The translations under genes and the position numbers were made by a program. From NCBI GenBank assembly GCA_965371445.1, contig CBDUYN010000208.1, forward strand, positions 1 to 17,387: 17,387 nt of DNA, in the 5' to 3' direction. This DNA is from DASWIG01 sp965371445 (GTDB lineage: Bacteria; Acidobacteriota; Thermoanaerobaculia; Multivoradales; J023). Position 1 is the first letter of the stretch; the number at the start of each line of letters is the position of its first letter. Under the pieces are notes generated by a model. That model did not search any database, had not been told where the DNA came from, and saw only the letters and a list, made by a program, of their open reading frames with translations. Positions 14,272 to 17,387 of this stretch are shown here, one piece after another.

Positions 14272-14365
14272 CCGTCCCTTCGGGACGAAGAGCAGGCGAG
14301 ACGCCTGCGCTCCCAGCGCGGAGCGCTCCCAGCGCGGAAGGTCCGCCGCCAAGAGCCGACCAACG
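14272..14365 (+). repeat. Direct repeat, left copy, flanking toxin-antitoxin cassette
   Basis: The unit begins CCGTCCCTTCGGGACGAAGA, continues with the hairpin GCAGGCG-AGA-CGCCTGC (14292-14308) and ends GCCGCCAAGAGCCGACCAACG. The right copy lies at 15171-15252. This copy carries an internal duplication of about 16 bp (GCGCTCCCAGCGCGGA twice) not in the right copy. A second hairpin, GTCCC-TTC-GGGAC, is at 14274-14286. Confidence 0.8.
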
Positions 14366-14404
14366 GCCAGGGCCCGAGCCCGAAGCCGTCGCTGACAGTG
14401 GCCC

Positions 14405-14433
14405 TTGCGGCGAGTCCTTGGCTCCGGTATCAT
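14405..14433 (+). promoter_or_regulatory. Promoter-like site ahead of an orphan ATG
   Basis: TTGCGG (14405-14410), a 17-nt spacer and TATCAT (14428-14433, five of six matches) form a well-spaced promoter. An ATG follows at 14440, 6 nt after the -10, the geometry of a leaderless gene. That ATG opens a 72-codon frame to 14658 with no family resemblance. It could be the stump of a host gene cut by the cassette, and the site may now drive the toxin-antitoxin pair. Confidence 0.4.
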
Positions 14434-14624
14434 CTCCCCATGCGCTCCAACGACCATCCCCCACGTCCGCCAGACCCTCCGATGCAGCGCAGGCTCGCTC
14501 ACGACGCCACCAGGACCGAATCTGGCGAGGCTGGCGGCTTTCGCCGCCACGTCGGCCAGGCAGCGTGCCCGGCTCGCGGTCCCAAGACCCGAATCGTACC
14601 CTCTCGGAACAGGAGGTTCCAGCC

Positions 14625-14843
14625 ATGGCAACAGCAGTGCGTGTGTCGGATCAGTTAGTGCGCGACGCGAGGCTGCGCAGCGCTGTCGACAACCGATCCG
14701 TGAAGGGGCAGATCGAGCACTGGGCAAGAATCGGCAAGTGCGCTGAAGAAAACCCTGATCTCCCCTATAGCCTCATCAAGGACATACTGACTGGGTTGAA
14801 GGAGTTGGAGCAAGGACAGAAATCCGAATACAAATTCGGATGA
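14625..14843 (+). CDS. ParD-like antitoxin
   Basis: The protein has 72 residues and matches the ParD-like antitoxin pattern: MATAVRVSDQLVRDARLRSA with an N-terminal ribbon-helix-helix, then RSVKGQIEHWARIGKCAEENPDL, and a C-terminal helical tail with ILTGLKELEQGQ. It should bind and silence the toxin encoded 6 nt downstream and repress the pair. AGGAGG at 14611-14616 lies 8 nt before the ATG, fixing the start. Base composition is lower in GC than the flanking repeats, suggesting transfer as a cassette. Confidence 0.8.
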   Translation: MATAVRVSDQLVRDARLRSAVDNRSVKGQIEHWARIGKCAEENPDLPYSLIKDILTGLKELEQGQKSEYKFG

Positions 14844-14849
14844 CGATCA

Positions 14850-15131
14850 GTGAAAATCGTACAGTCCCGCTCCTTTGAGAAAAGTGTAAGGCGCTTCAAC
14901 AAGCGCCAAAAGGCGGCACTCGACACGGAAGTGCGGAGGGTTTCAGAGAATCCGGAAATCGGCCAGCAAAAGAAGGGCGACCTTCAGGGCATCTACGTTC
15001 ATAAATTCAAAGTTGAGGGAATCGAGTACTTGCTGTCGTACTGCTTCGCTGGCGAGAATCTGGACCTCATCATGATCGGTCCCCATGGAAACTACTACAG
15101 AGACCTGAAGACGTATCTCAAGGGAAGATAA
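14850..15131 (+). CDS. RelE/ParE-family toxin
   Basis: The protein has 93 residues. It has the family order of basic N-terminal helix (SFEKSVRRFNKRQKAALDTEV), central strands (GIYVHKFKVEGIEYLLSYCF) and C-terminal GPHGNYYRDLKTYLKG. It is a ribosome-dependent nuclease or gyrase poison of the RelE/ParE fold; the exact target cannot be told from sequence. The GTG at 14850 starts 6 nt after the antitoxin stop, in the antitoxin-first order. Both genes are relatively AT-rich and sit between two direct repeat copies. Confidence 0.8.
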   Translation: MKIVQSRSFEKSVRRFNKRQKAALDTEVRRVSENPEIGQQKKGDLQGIYVHKFKVEGIEYLLSYCFAGENLDLIMIGPHGNYYRDLKTYLKGR

Positions 15132-15170
15132 ACGGAGACCTCCTCTGTACGTCGCGCTGGACACCCGGAG

Positions 15171-15252
15171 CCGTCCCTTCGGGACGAAGAGCAGGCAGGC
15201 GAGACGCCTGCGCTCCCAGCGCGGAAGCTCCGCCGCCAAGAGCCGACCAACG
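15171..15252 (+). repeat. Direct repeat, right copy, flanking toxin-antitoxin cassette
   Basis: This copy matches 14272-14365 from CCGTCCCTTCGGGACGAAGA to GCCGACCAACG. It has an extra GCAG before the hairpin GCAGGCG-AGA-CGCCTGC (15195-15211) and lacks the internal 16-bp duplication of the left copy. It starts 39 nt after the toxin stop codon. Confidence 0.8.
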
Positions 15253-15309
15253 ACAGCCACGGCCACTGCGGGATGGGTAAGGACTTGTGCATCAAGCCCC
15301 GGACCCCTT

Positions 15310-17376
15310 CTAACTCTTGTCGGCCGGGTCGTCCTTGGGGCCGATAAGGGGAACGACCGGCCGACTCGTTCGGCACCACTCCTCGAGCAGTCTGGGCAAC
15401 TCGCGGTGCCGCAGCGTTCGACAGTCATCACACACGTAGGCCAGTGCCTCCTCGTCGGGGAGCACGGACTCGGCTCGAATATTTGCAGGCTCGACGTAGC
15501 GATGACAGACGCTGCACAAAATACTGGCTCGTTCAACGTCGATTCGTAAACCGACATCGCACGGCACGATCCTGTTCTCGCCGTCGAGCAAAACACGGTT
15601 CAAGCGATCAGTCAGGTCGACCCTCAGTCCGCCACGTAACTCCTCGCCAAATTCGGACAGAATGACGAGGGGAAGTTCCTTCGTGTACTTCTGCGTGTAT
15701 TTGTTAGTCAGATCACAGATCAGGTGAGCAAGACCAGGAAGATAGAGATGGTTCTTCTTACCGAGCAGCTTAGACAGTTCATCCCTTGAACAGGATTCAC
15801 CCGAGCCATGGTATTCTCTTTTCGCGCAATTCTTCGACAGATGTGTGAGCCATATTGCCCTGTCGACATCACCGTCATCGGCATGGAAGCCTTTGTACAT
15901 ATCTTCATCGAGCAGACCCCCGATGTGCGCGACGATAACGTCGCATTCGCCAAATTCTTCCTTGAGGCCCTTATGATAGCGAGAGTCGCCAATGATGCCG
16001 AGCCATCTGAAACCCGACTTTCGGCGAACCGAGAACTCGATGCCAATCGAATCATGGTCGGTTCCATCGTGATGCAAAGCTCTTTTCGCCTTGATCGTGA
16101 CGACGGTGTCGTCCTCTGGCTGGTTCTTCGGCAAATGTTCTGTCAATTCAGCTTGACAGCCATTCCTTGAATCTACGAACAAACGAAGGTATTTCTGGCT
16201 GGCTTTGTTGCCGCGGCTGGCCTTGTTGCCGCGGCGACCCTCGGCGCTCAGGACCACGATGCTCTTGATATAGTCGCTCTCAGCCTTGAAGTGGTGCTGG
16301 TAGCGTTCGAACACTCCTTCCGTCACGGCTATCAAGACACGGTGCATCGCGGGCTTTGCCGAGTCGCCCGCCTCGGACTTGATCCGCTTCTCTCTTTCAC
16401 GAAGGAGGGTGAAAAAATTCGTCAGATTCTCAGTATGGTCCGGATGAGCGTGGCTTATCAGAACCATGTCGACATCTGGTATCGTGAACCCTTCGTTGAA
16501 GAGATTCTCGAGGAAGTTATAGCCCGGGTCTACTGCGATACCCACGTATCGTTCCTTTTCTTTTTCTTCGACCCAGACACGCACGAGATAGCCACCGCCG
16601 ACTGACGTGGCCGATCGCGAGTTCAGAGCCGGAGAGAAAGAGTTCCAGCGGCGAAGGGATATGAGCTCGAAATCAGGAGCTTGGCGGCCTGGATCACCCT
16701 GACGGAGATTTCTCATCCGGGCGGTTCGAGATTCGAGATACCTGCATAGAACCGCCTGTTGAGCTGCCATCTGGGAAAAGCAGTAATCCAAAGTGGCGAC
16801 TGGGGGAGCGAGGTGAGGGTCCGGATTCAATAACCGATAGGAACAGCCATATTTTGAGCATCTGGACGTGGGCCTGCAGACCAAGTACCGCGGTTTCTCC
16901 GGCCGAGCCGGGCACCTTTGGGGTAGGTCCCAAAAGGACTCTGGGAAGAGTTTCGCCTTCTCCACGTCAGAGTAGAATTGCCGGAATCGCCCCTTGTCGT
17001 CCTTCAGTAGCTCGCACAGCACATTTTTCCATTTTTCGAGGCTCTCGGCTCCGCTCGCCTCCCTCCCCTTCAACACCTCCCTCAACGCCTCGTACACTGC
17101 CTTGCCCGCTGGCCAGACGAGGAGGTCGTCCCGTTCGCTCCCTGTGGCATTTTCATCGTTGTCATTTTTCAATAAGCAACGCAAATTCTTAAACCTCTCC
17201 TGATCTTTCTTCGGCGCGGTCGCATCGTCCTTCGGCGCGGTTGCGTTGGTCTCCGGTGCAGCTTCGATGATCTTGCCCAGTTCTTTATATGCCTTGATGA
17301 ATATAGACTCGGCCATTTGCCTCTCTTTCTTTTTTCTCTCCTTCTCCTTCTCTTTTCTCTCCTTCTCTTTCTCCAC
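15310..17376 (-). CDS. Large metallo-beta-lactamase-fold protein with zinc ribbon, 5' end uncertain
   Basis: Up to 688 residues are readable. Residues 1-20 are almost only Lys, Glu and Arg. Residues about 25-160 are helical, charged and unrecognised. Cys-rich segments follow (RCPARP, VCRP, CSKYGC). The metallo-beta-lactamase core starts near 255, with the metal motif HAHPDH at 309-314 and later GDSRYHKG and VIVAHIGG that can supply the remaining Asp and His ligands. The C-terminal 75 residues hold a zinc ribbon (CSVC, then CDDC). Such enzymes are usually hydrolases of nucleic acids or small esters; the substrate is unknown and I do not recognise the family. The frame stays open to the window end, so the start could be the GTG at 17376, the ATG at 17316 (after GAGAGG) or upstream. 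Lower GC than its neighbours suggests acquisition. Confidence 0.72.
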   Translation of the reverse strand: MEKEKERKEKEKERKKKERQMAESIFIKAYKELGKIIEAAPETNATAPKDDATAPKKDQERFKNLRCLLKNDNDENATGSERDDLLVWPAGKAVYEALREVLKGREASGAESLEKWKNVLCELLKDDKGRFRQFYSDVEKAKLFPESFWDLPQRCPARPEKPRYLVCRPTSRCSKYGCSYRLLNPDPHLAPPVATLDYCFSQMAAQQAVLCRYLESRTARMRNLRQGDPGRQAPDFELISLRRWNSFSPALNSRSATSVGGGYLVRVWVEEKEKERYVGIAVDPGYNFLENLFNEGFTIPDVDMVLISHAHPDHTENLTNFFTLLREREKRIKSEAGDSAKPAMHRVLIAVTEGVFERYQHHFKAESDYIKSIVVLSAEGRRGNKASRGNKASQKYLRLFVDSRNGCQAELTEHLPKNQPEDDTVVTIKAKRALHHDGTDHDSIGIEFSVRRKSGFRWLGIIGDSRYHKGLKEEFGECDVIVAHIGGLLDEDMYKGFHADDGDVDRAIWLTHLSKNCAKREYHGSGESCSRDELSKLLGKKNHLYLPGLAHLICDLTNKYTQKYTKELPLVILSEFGEELRGGLRVDLTDRLNRVLLDGENRIVPCDVGLRIDVERASILCSVCHRYVEPANIRAESVLPDEEALAYVCDDCRTLRHRELPRLLEEWCRTSRPVVPLIGPKDDPADKS
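16205..16243 (-). repeat. In-frame tandem repeat inside the MBL-fold gene
   Basis: The protein reads RGNKAS twice in a row (RGNKASRGNKAS), from a direct DNA repeat of about 18 bp containing TTGTTGCCGCGGC. It is in frame and lies in a loop region of the metallo-beta-lactamase domain, so it is a small recent expansion rather than a damaging change. Confidence 0.6.
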
Positions 17377-17387
17377 CCTCTTCTCTG

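Larger units (their letters stand above)
14028..14624. other. Repeat-rich intergenic region upstream of second toxin-antitoxin pair
   Basis: About 600 bp with no supported gene. It contains a series of GC-rich hairpins with three-base loops (14204-14220, 14228-14242, 14274-14286, 14292-14308), the left copy of a longer direct repeat (14272-14365), and a promoter-like site at 14405-14433. Reading frames through it are repetitive and give no conserved protein. Confidence 0.6.

Noticed and set aside
14160..14365. Possible CRISPR array in the hairpin-rich region
   Set aside because: Units are irregular in length and spacing, spacers are not distinct, and the repeats are themselves hairpins of a REP-like type.
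13839..14624. Long upstream extension of the ParD-like antitoxin frame
   Set aside because: The extension runs through hairpin repeats and is Pro/Arg/Ser-rich; AGGAGG before the ATG at 14625 fixes the real start.

Overview
The window is high-GC DNA with compact genes, several alternative starts (GTG/TTG) and probable leaderless mRNAs. It encodes a PRXL2/SelU-type redoxin that appears to need selenocysteine. This suits a selenocysteine-using, Acidobacteriota-like or deltaproteobacterial-like soil or sediment bacterium. The taxonomic guess is inference only; no marker gene is present.

Left part (1-4600). A glucose-6-phosphate isomerase gene on the minus strand loses homology after about 167 residues and looks broken. 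Divergent from it is an exported transglutaminase-like/TPR protein, followed by a 59-residue protein of unknown function. Next is a gene that any standard caller would split: 2473-3006 reads as one PRXL2/SelU-like redoxin if the in-frame TGA at 2599-2601 is selenocysteine (motif RHYG-U-IFC-REH). A hairpin suited to a bacterial SECIS lies just downstream. Convergent to it is a membrane-anchored SH3-like/HEITH zinc peptidase.

Centre (about 4930-12801). This is a tightly coupled plus-strand operon for a peptide natural product (RiPP): a radical SAM/SPASM enzyme, a PqqD-type recognition protein, a 43-residue precursor ending in four Cys at strict three-residue spacing (CxxCxxCxxC), a squalene-cyclase-like alpha/alpha-toroid protein, a complete asparagine-synthetase-like amidotransferase, a GT4-type glycosyltransferase, a B12-binding radical SAM enzyme and a second SPASM-like radical SAM enzyme. 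From the precursor onward most neighbouring genes overlap by 4-28 bases. I do not recognise this combination as a named RiPP class. A working model is: the PqqD protein presents the leader, radical SAM enzymes crosslink or alkylate the Cys-rich core, and the AsnB-like and glycosyltransferase proteins decorate it.

Right part (12802-17387). This is accessory DNA: a HigB2/HigA-like toxin-antitoxin pair, a solitary ribbon-helix-helix antitoxin remnant, and a cluster of small hairpin repeats. A second toxin-antitoxin pair (ParD-like plus RelE/ParE) follows, flanked on both sides by direct copies of an 80-90 bp repeat. Last is a long, lower-GC metallo-beta-lactamase-fold protein with a Lys/Glu-rich N-terminus and a C-terminal zinc ribbon; its 5' end may lie beyond the window.
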